A DNA stretch of 40,413 bases from contig SLPB01000039.1 in NCBI GenBank assembly GCA_007132225.1, forward strand, positions 1 to 40,413. The letters are read 5' to 3'. The translations under genes were made by a program, and so were the position numbers. Shown here piece by piece: positions 18,241 to 27,300 of the stretch. Numbering within the stretch: the stretch's first letter is position 1; each line of letters opens with the position of its first letter. The notes under the pieces are model-generated. The model was not told where the DNA came from. It saw nothing but the letters and a program-made list of their open reading frames with translations, and ran no database searches. This DNA comes from Bacteroidales bacterium (GTDB lineage: Bacteria; Bacteroidota; Bacteroidia; Bacteroidales; PUMT01).

Positions 18241-18273
18241 AAAAAAGGGTGGCCGGACAGCACCCTTTTTTTT
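18241..18273. terminator. terminator-like hairpin upstream of the BCCT gene
   Basis: AAAAAAGGGTG (18241-18251) and CACCCTTTTTT (18261-18271) pair around a nine-base loop and run into more T. The structure is symmetrical and could act in both directions. No plus-strand gene precedes it. It must therefore end an unannotated small RNA, act as a transcription block in front of the BCCT gene, or be a conditional terminator in its leader. Confidence 0.65.
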
Positions 18274-18295
18274 ATTAAGGATTTTTTCACCATTG

Positions 18296-18327
18296 TTTTG
18301 GGGGTACAAATATTATTTATAAATTAC
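18296..18327 (+). promoter_or_regulatory. candidate promoter of the BCCT gene
   Basis: TTTTG (18296-18300) and TAAATTAC (18320-18327) are separated by 19 bases. The -33 half is good and the -7 half matches TAnnTTTG in four of six fixed positions. If used, transcription would start near 18333, after the upstream terminator-like hairpin. Confidence 0.35.
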
Positions 18328-18356
18328 ATAATCTAAATACTAAGGTACAAGAACAT

Positions 18357-19988
18357 ATGGTAAAAAAAGAGACTAAGCGTCCTGATCCTGAGAAACATCT
18401 GAAAAGTACAAATAAATATTTCGATGTTGATCCACCCATTTTCTGGATTTCGGCTCTTCTTATAGTAATGTTTATCCTGATAACTCTCCTGGTAGGAGAG
18501 CCGATGGATCAGATTTTTAGTATTATCCAGGACAGCATTTCTGAAAATGCCGGATGGTTTTTTGTATTAGCTGTAAATTTATTTCTTGTTTTTTCTCTTG
18601 TTATAGCTTTAGGTAAGTTTGGTGACATAAAACTTGGGGGCAGGACCTCCGAGCCGGAGTTTTCGAGAGCTGCATGGTTTTCTATGCTGTTTAGTGCGGG
18701 AATGGGGATCGGTATACTTTTCTGGAGCGTAGGTGAACCTATACTTCATTATGTGGCACCACCTACGGGTACAGGTGGTACTGTTTTTTCCGCACAGAAA
18801 TCCATGCAGTATACATTTCTTCACTGGGGATTTCATGCCTGGGGAATTTATGCTCTGGTTGGCATGTCGCTGGCTTTTTTTACTTTTAATAAAAAACTGC
18901 CACTTACAATAAGTTCTGTTTTTTTCCCCCTAATAGGTGAACGTATCTATGGTGGGTTGGGTAAAGCCATTAATATCCTTGCAGTTCTGGCTACTTTGTT
19001 TGGGCTGGCAACTTCTCTCGGGCTTGGAGTACAGCAGGTGAGTGCAGGGCTGAACCACCTTACGGGACTGCCTGATACAGTAACGGTACAGGTGATTCTG
19101 ATCTGCGTTATCACTCTTGCCGCCACCGGATCGGTGGTGGCCGGTCTGAGTGCTGGTGTGAAAAGACTTAGCCAGATGAATATCATTATAGGAGCAGTTT
19201 TTCTTCTTTTTATAATATTTGTGGGTCCTACCTTGTTCATTATGGGATCATTTGTTCAGAACATTGGAGCATATCTCCAGAATTTTTTCGAACTGAGTTT
19301 CTGGACCGAAACATATCATCAATCGGACTGGCAAGCAAGCTGGACAGTATTTTACTGGGCATGGTGGATTAGCTGGTCGCCATTTGTAGGGATGTTCATT
19401 GCCCGTATATCCAGAGGACGTACAATACGGGAATTTATACTGGGTGTTCTGATAGTACCTACGTTAATCACATTTCTCTGGCTCTCATCTTTCGGGGGAT
19501 CAGCATTATTTCTTGAACTTAATGGTATTGCCGACCTTACTACTGCTGTGCAAAGCAATGTAGCCACCTCACTTTACGTTTTACTGGAGCAGTTTCCGTT
19601 GAGCACTGTTACATCAATAGTTGGTGTATTGCTGGTCACCAGTTTTTTTGTCACCTCATCTGACTCCGGTTCTTTGGTAATTGACAGCCTCACCGCCGGG
19701 GGCAAACTGGATGCGCCTGTGCCCCAAAGAATATTTTGGGCAATGACCGAAGGTGCGGTGGCAGCTGTACTTCTTATTGGTGGCGGACTGGGGGCTTTGC
19801 AGACAGCTGCAATTATAACCGGATTGCCATTTGCTGTTATTTTGATGATAATGGCATACAGCCTTCTCCAGGGGTTAAGGGAGGAGCATAATAAAATAAC
19901 CCGCTACAAAGTTGAAAAAGAGGAAAAATCTTATCAGGAAAAAATTAAGAACATAATAGCCAAAAGAAATCAAACAAAAAGAAAATAA
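18357..19988 (+). CDS. BCCT-family betaine/choline/carnitine transporter
   Basis: Secondary transporter for trimethylammonium osmolytes, normally coupled to Na+ or H+. The 543-residue protein has about 12 membrane helices. It carries the BCCT signature GMGIGILFWSVGEP (115-128) and the Trp-rich box WTVFYWAWWISWSPFVGMF followed by ARISRGRTIREF. GMGIG in the unwound helix is the form seen in Na+-coupled betaine carriers such as BetP; this suggests but does not prove the coupling ion. Both termini are charged and cytoplasmic, and the Lys-rich C-terminus could sense osmolality as in BetP. The universal stress protein and betaine-binding lipoprotein genes follow. Confidence 0.92.
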   Translation: MVKKETKRPDPEKHLKSTNKYFDVDPPIFWISALLIVMFILITLLVGEPMDQIFSIIQDSISENAGWFFVLAVNLFLVFSLVIALGKFGDIKLGGRTSEPEFSRAAWFSMLFSAGMGIGILFWSVGEPILHYVAPPTGTGGTVFSAQKSMQYTFLHWGFHAWGIYALVGMSLAFFTFNKKLPLTISSVFFPLIGERIYGGLGKAINILAVLATLFGLATSLGLGVQQVSAGLNHLTGLPDTVTVQVILICVITLAATGSVVAGLSAGVKRLSQMNIIIGAVFLLFIIFVGPTLFIMGSFVQNIGAYLQNFFELSFWTETYHQSDWQASWTVFYWAWWISWSPFVGMFIARISRGRTIREFILGVLIVPTLITFLWLSSFGGSALFLELNGIADLTTAVQSNVATSLYVLLEQFPLSTVTSIVGVLLVTSFFVTSSDSGSLVIDSLTAGGKLDAPVPQRIFWAMTEGAVAAVLLIGGGLGALQTAAIITGLPFAVILMIMAYSLLQGLREEHNKITRYKVEKEEKSYQEKIKNIIAKRNQTKRK

Positions 19989-20145
19989 TAACCAGTAATA
20001 ATAAATTCCGGTCCGCCTTGATTGAACCTAAATTGCATTGTCAAAAAAAACGTATAATCTTTAAAAGGTTGACGGCTGCACCTTAATTGTTTTCCTGTTA
20101 AAAACTTGTCAGGGTGGGTATTAATGAAAATTTAAATATTTAACC

Positions 20146-21066
20146 ATGATCAATAAATTCGATAAAATTCTTATTTGCCTGGATCTGACGGAGATGGACC
20201 ATTTTCTAATCAATTATGCAAATTATATTGTAAAGACATTCAAACCGGGCAGACTTATCTTTATTCATGTGATGGAAATTTATGATATACCTGATGAGAT
20301 AATGGATACATTTGATGATACAGAAAGAGATATTGAAGATGTAATCAGGGAGGAGCTTGAAATGAGAATAGAGCAGAGCCTTACTGTTACCGGTGATGTG
20401 GATTATAACCTGGTAATGGAACGGGGACTTACAACAGATAAAATAGTCGAATATTCAAGAAAAAACAAGGTGGATCTCAGTATTCTGGGTAAAAAGATAG
20501 GCTACAGGGGACAAGGAAGTGTTTCCAGGAAGATAGTCGGATTGATTCCCTCATCGGTTCTGGTTGTTAGTGAAACAAGTCCTCATAAGATTGAAAAATT
20601 GCTGGTTAGAATGGATTTTTCTAAAATGGCTCATTCAACATTGCAAATGGCCAGGATTATATCTGAATATACCGGAGCTGCAATAGAATGCCATCATGTA
20701 TATAAGATTCCTTTCCACTATTATCCAAGACAAACTTCTGAAAATATCAGGAAACTTAAAGAGCAGGTAAAACAACTTATTGATAAGGAATATGCGAAAT
20801 TTATCAAAAAACTGAAAGTTAGTGATGCCCCTCCATGCACTTTCTCTATTGAGACTCAGTCGGAAGAATCAGAGCTTTTGTACCACTATGCAATAAAAAA
20901 CAGTTTCGATTTAATTTTAACAGGAACAAGGATAAAATCGCCGCTTGCCAATCTTATTCTTGATAGTACTTCTGAAAAACTTGTGGGCGGAGAAAAAAAC
21001 CTTCCGGTAATGGTAGTAAAAGATCAAAAAAAATCAGTTGGAATCCTGGATGCAATTTTCGATTAA
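20146..21066 (+). CDS. tandem-domain universal stress protein
   Basis: The 306-residue cytoplasmic protein consists of two UspA domains (about 1-145 and 150-295). The first ends with a glycine motif of the ATP-binding type (GYRGQGSVSRKIVG, then PSSVLVV). The second has a weaker version (LTGTRIKSPLANLILDSTSEKLVGG). The gene lies between the BCCT transporter gene (157 bp) and the betaine-binding protein gene (13 bp). USP proteins encoded beside osmolyte transporters are known, for example TeaD with the Halomonas ectoine transporter TeaABC, where it modulates uptake. A similar role is inferred here. Confidence 0.88.
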   Translation: MINKFDKILICLDLTEMDHFLINYANYIVKTFKPGRLIFIHVMEIYDIPDEIMDTFDDTERDIEDVIREELEMRIEQSLTVTGDVDYNLVMERGLTTDKIVEYSRKNKVDLSILGKKIGYRGQGSVSRKIVGLIPSSVLVVSETSPHKIEKLLVRMDFSKMAHSTLQMARIISEYTGAAIECHHVYKIPFHYYPRQTSENIRKLKEQVKQLIDKEYAKFIKKLKVSDAPPCTFSIETQSEESELLYHYAIKNSFDLILTGTRIKSPLANLILDSTSEKLVGGEKNLPVMVVKDQKKSVGILDAIFD

Positions 21067-21079
21067 TAAACCTTATAAT

Positions 21080-21952
21080 ATGCAAAAATTATTTTTAGTT
21101 TTTTTTGTTTCCATTTTGGTATTATCAGGATGTCGTACTCCCGTAAGGGAGGCAAATGACAGGAGAGAGATATTTATGAATTATACTGAATGGACAGAAA
21201 GTGTTGCTCTCTCATACCTGGCAGCATCGCTCCTTGAAGACAGGCTTGATTATGAGGTGGTAATGAAACTGACCAATATAGACACTGCCTTTATGGAGGT
21301 AGCTTCCGGAGAAGCAGATGTTTTTGCAGATACCTGGGTGCCTTATACTCATTTGAGTTTTATGGAATTACATAAAGATCAGTTTGAAGATCTCGGACCC
21401 AATTACCGGAAAGCAAGTACCGGTCTTGTGGTGCCTGACTATATGCAGGCAGAATCAATTAATGACCTGACAGATATGTATAGAAGAGCGATTATCGGAA
21501 TTGACATCACTTCGGGTATAATGCAAAATACGATCCGGGCAATTGAAGCCTATGGTCTTGATAATGAACTGCGGGATCTTACAGATGCTGAAATGTCAGA
21601 AATCGTCGAAAATGCGATAAAAAGGAGGGAGGATATAGTTTTTACCGGATGGGAGCCACACTGGTTATTTTACCGTTATAACCTGAGGTATCTTGATGAC
21701 CCCCTGAATGTTTTTCCCGAAGATGAACAGATCCACACAATTGGCCGCAAAGGATTTTCAAAGGATCATCCCAGGGCTGCAGTTTTTTTTGAACGTATGG
21801 TTCTGACCGAAGACCAGATTAATGAATTGTTATATGAGGTCGGACTTGCCCGGGATCCTGTTGAAGGAGTGAGAGAATGGATTATGAAAAATGAATTTGT
21901 TGTGAATCAATGGGTCAGGGGATTAAGACCTGAAAGGGAGAAGATCATGTAA
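21080..21952 (+). CDS. OpuAC-type glycine-betaine-binding lipoprotein, orphan
   Basis: Substrate-binding protein of the quaternary-amine ABC family. From the ATG at 21080 it has 290 residues with a lipobox LSGC (C18). An in-frame ATG 14 codons earlier overlaps the USP gene and would spoil the signal peptide. Aromatic residues typical of a betaine cage are present in NYTEWTES, DTWVPYTH and GWEPHWLF. No acidic export signal follows the Cys, so it should face the periplasm. No OpuA ATPase or permease gene is in the window. It could serve a permease encoded elsewhere, or hand substrate to or sense it for the BCCT system; this last idea is speculative. Confidence 0.82.
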   Translation: MQKLFLVFFVSILVLSGCRTPVREANDRREIFMNYTEWTESVALSYLAASLLEDRLDYEVVMKLTNIDTAFMEVASGEADVFADTWVPYTHLSFMELHKDQFEDLGPNYRKASTGLVVPDYMQAESINDLTDMYRRAIIGIDITSGIMQNTIRAIEAYGLDNELRDLTDAEMSEIVENAIKRREDIVFTGWEPHWLFYRYNLRYLDDPLNVFPEDEQIHTIGRKGFSKDHPRAAVFFERMVLTEDQINELLYEVGLARDPVEGVREWIMKNEFVVNQWVRGLRPEREKIM

Positions 21953-22128
21953 TAGCAATATTATATAATCATTACGGCTTTACGTTTTTAGCCATTGGAC
22001 CATTACCCTGTAGCAGATGTTTCTGCATATTGAAGTATAACTGAACATTAATTATAAAATGTTGTTAATGTAGAAATGATTCCGGTAATTTATACAATTA
22101 AGATTAAGAAGTTTACTGGCATTAACCG

Positions 22129-22761
22129 ATGAAAACAAGCCTGAAAATTATTTTACTTTTTTTAAGTTTTTCCTTTGCTTTTGAAGCAAATACAAATTAT
22201 GAACCAATTATTATGAAAGAACATGAAAGGGATAATGAAACAGTCACCCTGGGAGCTGGCTGTTTTTGGTGTGTGGAAGCTGTATTTAAAAGGATTGATG
22301 GAGTAGCAGATGTTGTTTCAGGTTATTCAGGCGGACAAATTTCTAATCCTGCCTACAGGGAAGTTAGTTCAGGACGTACTGGTCATGCTGAGGTAATTCA
22401 GGTAACCTGGGATCCGAAAGTAATTCCTTTTGCCAAACTCCTGGAGATATTTTTCATGACACATGATCCAACTACACTTAACAGGCAGGGGGCTGACACG
22501 GGAACACAATACCGGTCGGCCATATTCTACCATTCTGATGAACAGAAACTTATTGCACAGGAGATAAAGGCATTGCTTGAAAAAGAAAAAATATGGCCTG
22601 ATCCAATTGTTACAGAGATAACTCCATTCACCGGTTTTTATGAGGCGGAGGATTATCATCAGGATTATTACAGCAATAATTCCAATCAGGGTTACTGCAG
22701 AATGGTAATAGCTCCCAAATTAGAAAAATTTGAGAAACTTTTTCATGACTATTTGCGATAG
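22129..22761 (+). CDS. msrA: peptide methionine-S-oxide reductase, exported
   Basis: Reduces the S-epimer of methionine sulfoxide in proteins. The 210-residue protein has an N-terminal signal peptide (KIILLFLSFSFAFEA), so it probably acts in the periplasm. The catalytic motif is GCFWC (C45-F-W47-C48). Further family motifs are GYSGG, GHAEVIQV, DPTTLNRQGAD-GTQYRS and YHQDYY, and the Cys in NQGYC near the end is a candidate resolving Cys. No msrB is fused or adjacent. Confidence 0.94.
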   Translation: MKTSLKIILLFLSFSFAFEANTNYEPIIMKEHERDNETVTLGAGCFWCVEAVFKRIDGVADVVSGYSGGQISNPAYREVSSGRTGHAEVIQVTWDPKVIPFAKLLEIFFMTHDPTTLNRQGADTGTQYRSAIFYHSDEQKLIAQEIKALLEKEKIWPDPIVTEITPFTGFYEAEDYHQDYYSNNSNQGYCRMVIAPKLEKFEKLFHDYLR

Positions 22762-22793
22762 ATTTTTAATAATGGCCGGGAATAAATTATAAT

Positions 22794-22826
22794 AAAGAGG
22801 CTGTCCCAAAAGAGCAGCCTCTTTTA
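22794..22826. terminator. terminator between msrA and gltD
   Basis: AAAGAGGCTG (22794-22803) and CAGCCTCTTT (22815-22824) pair around an 11-base loop, flanked by A on one side and T on the other. It lies between two convergent genes and can serve both. Confidence 0.8.
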
Positions 22827-22859
22827 TTAAGAAGGCTCCGTAAATTTTTCTCTGAAGGA

Positions 22860-24281
22860 TTATTTTTCCAGGTATTCCATAATTGACAGGGCTGTGTTTC
22901 TGCCTGAAGCAATGGCATTCACGATCAGACTTGCGCCCATTATGGAGTCACCCGTGGCAAAAATCCGGGCATTCCTTGTCTGGTGCTTTTTGTTTACAAC
23001 TATGTTTCCCCTTTCTGTATATTCCATCTCCAGATCATTCAAAAGGCCCTCATGAACAGGATGAACAAATCCCAGTGAGAGAAGTACCAGATCTGCATCA
23101 ATGGCCTTCTTCTTTCCTGGTAAAGCATTCATCTTCATTTTACCATCTTCTGCCATGATCCAACTCACTTCTTCCGTTTCAGCCTTGTTCACATAACCGT
23201 TATTACCTGTAAACCGTTTGGTGGAAATATTCCATATTCTTTTGCATCCTTCCTCGTGAGATGATGTGGTTTTCTTTATTTTAGACCAGTACGGCCAGGG
23301 ATTGTCAAGACTTCTTGCCAATGGAGGTTCAGGCATTATTTCTATTTGTGTTACCGATTTGGCTTGTTGTCTGTTAGCTGTTCCAACACAATCAGACCCG
23401 GTGTCACCACCACCAATTACCAGCACGTGCTTGTTTTTTGCAGTAATCAGGTCTTTACTGTTAATGGCATTGCCGGCAACGATCCTGTTTTGCTGGGTCA
23501 GGTATTCCATGGCAAAATGAATACCTTTTAACTCCCTTCCTTCAACATGAAGGTCCCTGGGCTTCATTGCACCTAAGGCCAGGCATACTGCATCGTATGA
23601 TTTCAGGAGCTCCTCAGCAGAGATATCAGTGCCGACATTTGTACTGGTCCTTATCTCCAGACCCTCTTTGAGAAGAATATTTAATCTCCTGTCTATTACA
23701 CTTTTTGCCAGTTTAAAATCAGGAATCCCATATCGTAGCAGTCCACCTGCCAGCTCGTCCTTCTCAAACAATGTTACAAGATGGCCTGCCTTATTAAGCA
23801 AATCTGCACATGCCAGGCCGGCTGGTCCGGATCCTATTACAGCAACCTTTTTTCCTGTTCTTTTTTTGGGTGGTCTGGGATATATATATCCTTTTTCAAA
23901 TCCATATTCAGCTACAGCAGCTTCATTTTCCCTTATTGTTACCGGTTCCTCATGTAAAGCCAGTACGCAGGCAATTTCACAAGGTGCAGGACAGACTCTC
24001 CCGGTAAACTCCGGAAAATTATTGGTAATATGCAAAAGATCAACTGCCTTTTTCCAGTCCCCCCTGTAAATAGCATCCTGCCATTCAGGCATATTGTTCA
24101 TAACCGGACAGCCCCACTGACAAAAAGGTATTCCGCAATCCATACATCTTGAAGCCTGATCTTTTCTGGCTTCTTCATTCAACGATTGTTCTACCTCTGA
24201 ATAGTCATAGAGGCGTTTATTCAGGGGACGGTTGCCACTTTCCTGCCTTGGTATTTTCATAAAACCTTTTGGATCTCCCAT
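22860..24281 (-). CDS. gltD: glutamate synthase (NADPH) small subunit
   Basis: Feeds electrons from NADPH through FAD and Fe-S clusters to the GltB subunit. The 473-residue protein has the N-terminal cluster cysteines C46, C49, C54 and C58 (CMDCGIPFCQWGC) and C97, C101 and C105 (CPAPCEIAC). The FAD fold GSGPAGLA starts at about 150, the NADPH fold GGGDTGSD follows, and ATGDSIMGASLIVNAI lies near the end. It is the last gene of the minus-strand glutamate-family run, 70 bp after gltB, with a hairpin in that gap. Confidence 0.95.
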   Translation of the reverse strand: MGDPKGFMKIPRQESGNRPLNKRLYDYSEVEQSLNEEARKDQASRCMDCGIPFCQWGCPVMNNMPEWQDAIYRGDWKKAVDLLHITNNFPEFTGRVCPAPCEIACVLALHEEPVTIRENEAAVAEYGFEKGYIYPRPPKKRTGKKVAVIGSGPAGLACADLLNKAGHLVTLFEKDELAGGLLRYGIPDFKLAKSVIDRRLNILLKEGLEIRTSTNVGTDISAEELLKSYDAVCLALGAMKPRDLHVEGRELKGIHFAMEYLTQQNRIVAGNAINSKDLITAKNKHVLVIGGGDTGSDCVGTANRQQAKSVTQIEIMPEPPLARSLDNPWPYWSKIKKTTSSHEEGCKRIWNISTKRFTGNNGYVNKAETEEVSWIMAEDGKMKMNALPGKKKAIDADLVLLSLGFVHPVHEGLLNDLEMEYTERGNIVVNKKHQTRNARIFATGDSIMGASLIVNAIASGRNTALSIMEYLEK

Positions 24282-24311
24282 AATATAGCTGTTTAGTTAT
24301 GACTAACAGGT

Positions 24312-24338
24312 AAATGAGTGCTGTTTAATTACTCATTT
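24312..24338. repeat. stem-loop in the gltB-gltD gap
   Basis: AAATGAGT (24312-24319) and ACTCATTT (24331-24338) pair around an 11-base loop. On the transcribed (minus) strand no T run follows. It is more likely an intra-operon mRNA hairpin that sets the GltB:GltD ratio or a cleavage site than a terminator. Confidence 0.4.
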
Positions 24339-24351
24339 TTACTGTTGCTTA

Positions 24352-27300
24352 TTAATACTGATGCTGGGGTGTATCTTCGGTCGTTTCAATTTTTTTCCTG
24401 AGATTTTCCAGCTTAATCTCCTCAAGTATTTTTTTGTATTCAAACGGTATAACTTTTACGAACCTGGTCATGTATTCCTCCCAGTTTACAAGGATGTCTT
24501 CGGCAACCCCGCTGTTGGTGAAAAGCATATGTTTTCCAATTATTTCCTGTAATTCATTTATATCTTCCATATCTTTCAGTTTTTCAAGCTCTACCAGTCC
24601 CTTATTACAGAAATATTCCAGATTCCCGGTATTATCAAGAACATAGGCAATCCCGCCGCTCATTCCTGCGGCAAAGTTCCTCCCCGTGCTACCCAGGATT
24701 ACAACCCTGCCCCCTGTCATATATTCGCATCCGTGATCTCCCACGCCTTCAACTACAGCTACAGCACCACTGTTCCTTACGGCAAATCTTTCACCTGCCA
24801 TGCCCCTGACATATAATTCGCCATTTGTTGCTCCGTACAACACAGTATTCCCTATAATAATGTTATCCTCGGGCCTGAACAATGATCCCGCAGTGGGAGT
24901 AACCACAATCCTGCCGCCTGAAAGTCCTTTTCCCAGATAATCATTTGCATCGCCTTCCAAAGAAAAGCTTATTCCTTTTATCAGGAATGCTCCGAAACTT
25001 TGTCCGGCTGAACCATAGAATTTTGCATTTATAATTTCATTTTCAAGTTCTGTGGCACCGTATTTTCTTGTTATCTCACCCGAAAGCATTGCACCAACAG
25101 CACGGTCGGTATTATTAATATTTTTTGATATCCAGACTTTTTCTCCTTTATTAACTGCTTTTGCTGAAAGCTTTATTAATTCAACATCCATAATATCATG
25201 TATCTTATGCTCCTGGGGCCGCTGAAAAAACAATGGATATTTTTTCGACTCAGGAGGGAAAAACATCATTTTCGACAGATCGACATGGCTGGCTTTCCAG
25301 TGGTTTATATCATTTCTTTGCTCCAGCAAATCAGTCCGACCCACAATATCTTCAAATTTTCTGAATCCAAGTTCGGCCAGTAATTCCCGCACTTCCCTGG
25401 CAACAAAACGAAAATAGTTTTCAACATAATCTGCTTTCCCCAGGAAACGTTTCCTGAGAAATTCATCCTGTGTTGCCACACCAACCGGACAAGTGTTAAT
25501 GTGGCATTTTCTCATCATTACACATCCCAAAACGATTAGTGCAGAGGTGGAGAAACCAAATTCTTCGCCTCCCAAAAGCCCCATCAGTATTACATCATGT
25601 CCTGTCTTCAGTTGACCGTCGGTCTGGAGCCTGACTCTTCCTCTCAGATTATTTATAACCAGGGTCTGGTGTGCTTCGGATATGCCCAGTTCAACCGGCA
25701 GTCCTGCGTGTTTGATTGAGCTGGAAGGGCTTGCACCGGTACCACCCTCATTCCCGCTTATTGTTATTAGATCTGCTTTTGCTTTCGCTACGCCTGCTGC
25801 AACTGTTCCAACCCCGAATTCAGAAACCAGTTTTACTGAAATAAATGCCCGGGGATTAACACATTTAAGGTCAAATATAAGTTGTGCAAGATCTTCAATG
25901 GAGTATATATCATGATGGGGTGGTGGCGATATCAGGGTAATTCCAGGCGTGGAGTTTCTGAGCTTGCCTATCACATCATTGACTTTGAAACCCGGTAACT
26001 GTCCGCCTTCCCCTGGTTTGGCACCCTGTGAAACCTTGATCTGAATTTCATCAGCATTGACAAGATATCCTGTGGTAACTCCAAACCTGCCTGATGCCAC
26101 CTGTTTTATGGCACTGCGTTTATTAATTTTCCCCTTTTGGGTAATATACCTTTCTTTATCTTCACCTCCCTCACCTGTGTTGCTTCTGCCGCCAATGCGG
26201 TTCATGGCAATAGCAAGGGCTTCATGCGCCTCTTTGCTTATTGATCCGTAAGACATTGCACCAGTTACGAACCTTTTCAATATTGATTCTTCAGATTCCA
26301 CTTTATCAATACTGACTGGATTACTTTTATATTTTAAAAATCCTCTTAAGAATGAAGGTTTCTGATTCTCCTTTTTTACTAAGGAGCTAAATTCTTTATA
26401 TTTAGCATAACTATTTGTTTTTGAAGCCCATTGCAACAAGCCTATCGTTTCAGGATTCCACGCATGGTGCTCTCCGTTTACACGGTATGCGTAGCTGCCT
26501 TCTGTCTCCGGCATAAATTCTTCAACCTGTGAATCCATTGCAAAAGCGCTATTATGAGGGATTGCAGCTTCCCTGGCTATCTCTTTCAGGCCTATGCCTC
26601 CTATACGTGAAGCTGTTCCGCTGAAATATCTGTCAACTACAGATTCACAAATACCAAGGCATTCAAATATCTGGGCACCATGATAACTTCTGAGGGTGGA
26701 TATTCCCATTTTTGAAAGCACTTTTAAAATCCCGTTATCAATAGCTTTAATGTAGTTTCCCCTTGCTTTTTTGTAGTCCAGGGCCAGTTCTCCTTTATTT
26801 GCAAGATCATCAATAGCTGCAAAGGCCAGATAAGGATTAATCACACTTGCTCCAAAACCAAGTAAAAGAGCAAAATGCATTACTTCCCGTGGTTCAGCTG
26901 TTTCTACTATTAATCCGATCTGCATTCTTTTCCTGACCTTTATCAAATGGTGGTGAATGGCTGAAACAGCCAGCAGAGAAGGAATTGGAGCCCTGTCTTT
27001 ATCAATGTGCCTGTCTGATAAAATTATGAAATTGATACTGTTGTCCACTGCCTTTTCCGCCTGGACACAGAGTTTGTCAAGGGCTTCTTCCAATGCATTT
27101 TCTCTGTCTGAGGGATCAAATACCATGGGAATGGTGATATGAGAAAAACCGCTATGGTTTATGTCCTTTATTTTTTTCAGATCGGTATTAATGATGATCG
27201 GACTTTTGAACTTGATAAGTTTACACAATGATGGCGACTCCTGAAGAAGGTTCTTGTTTAATGAGCCAATATAATTGGTAAGCGACATCACCAGACCCTC

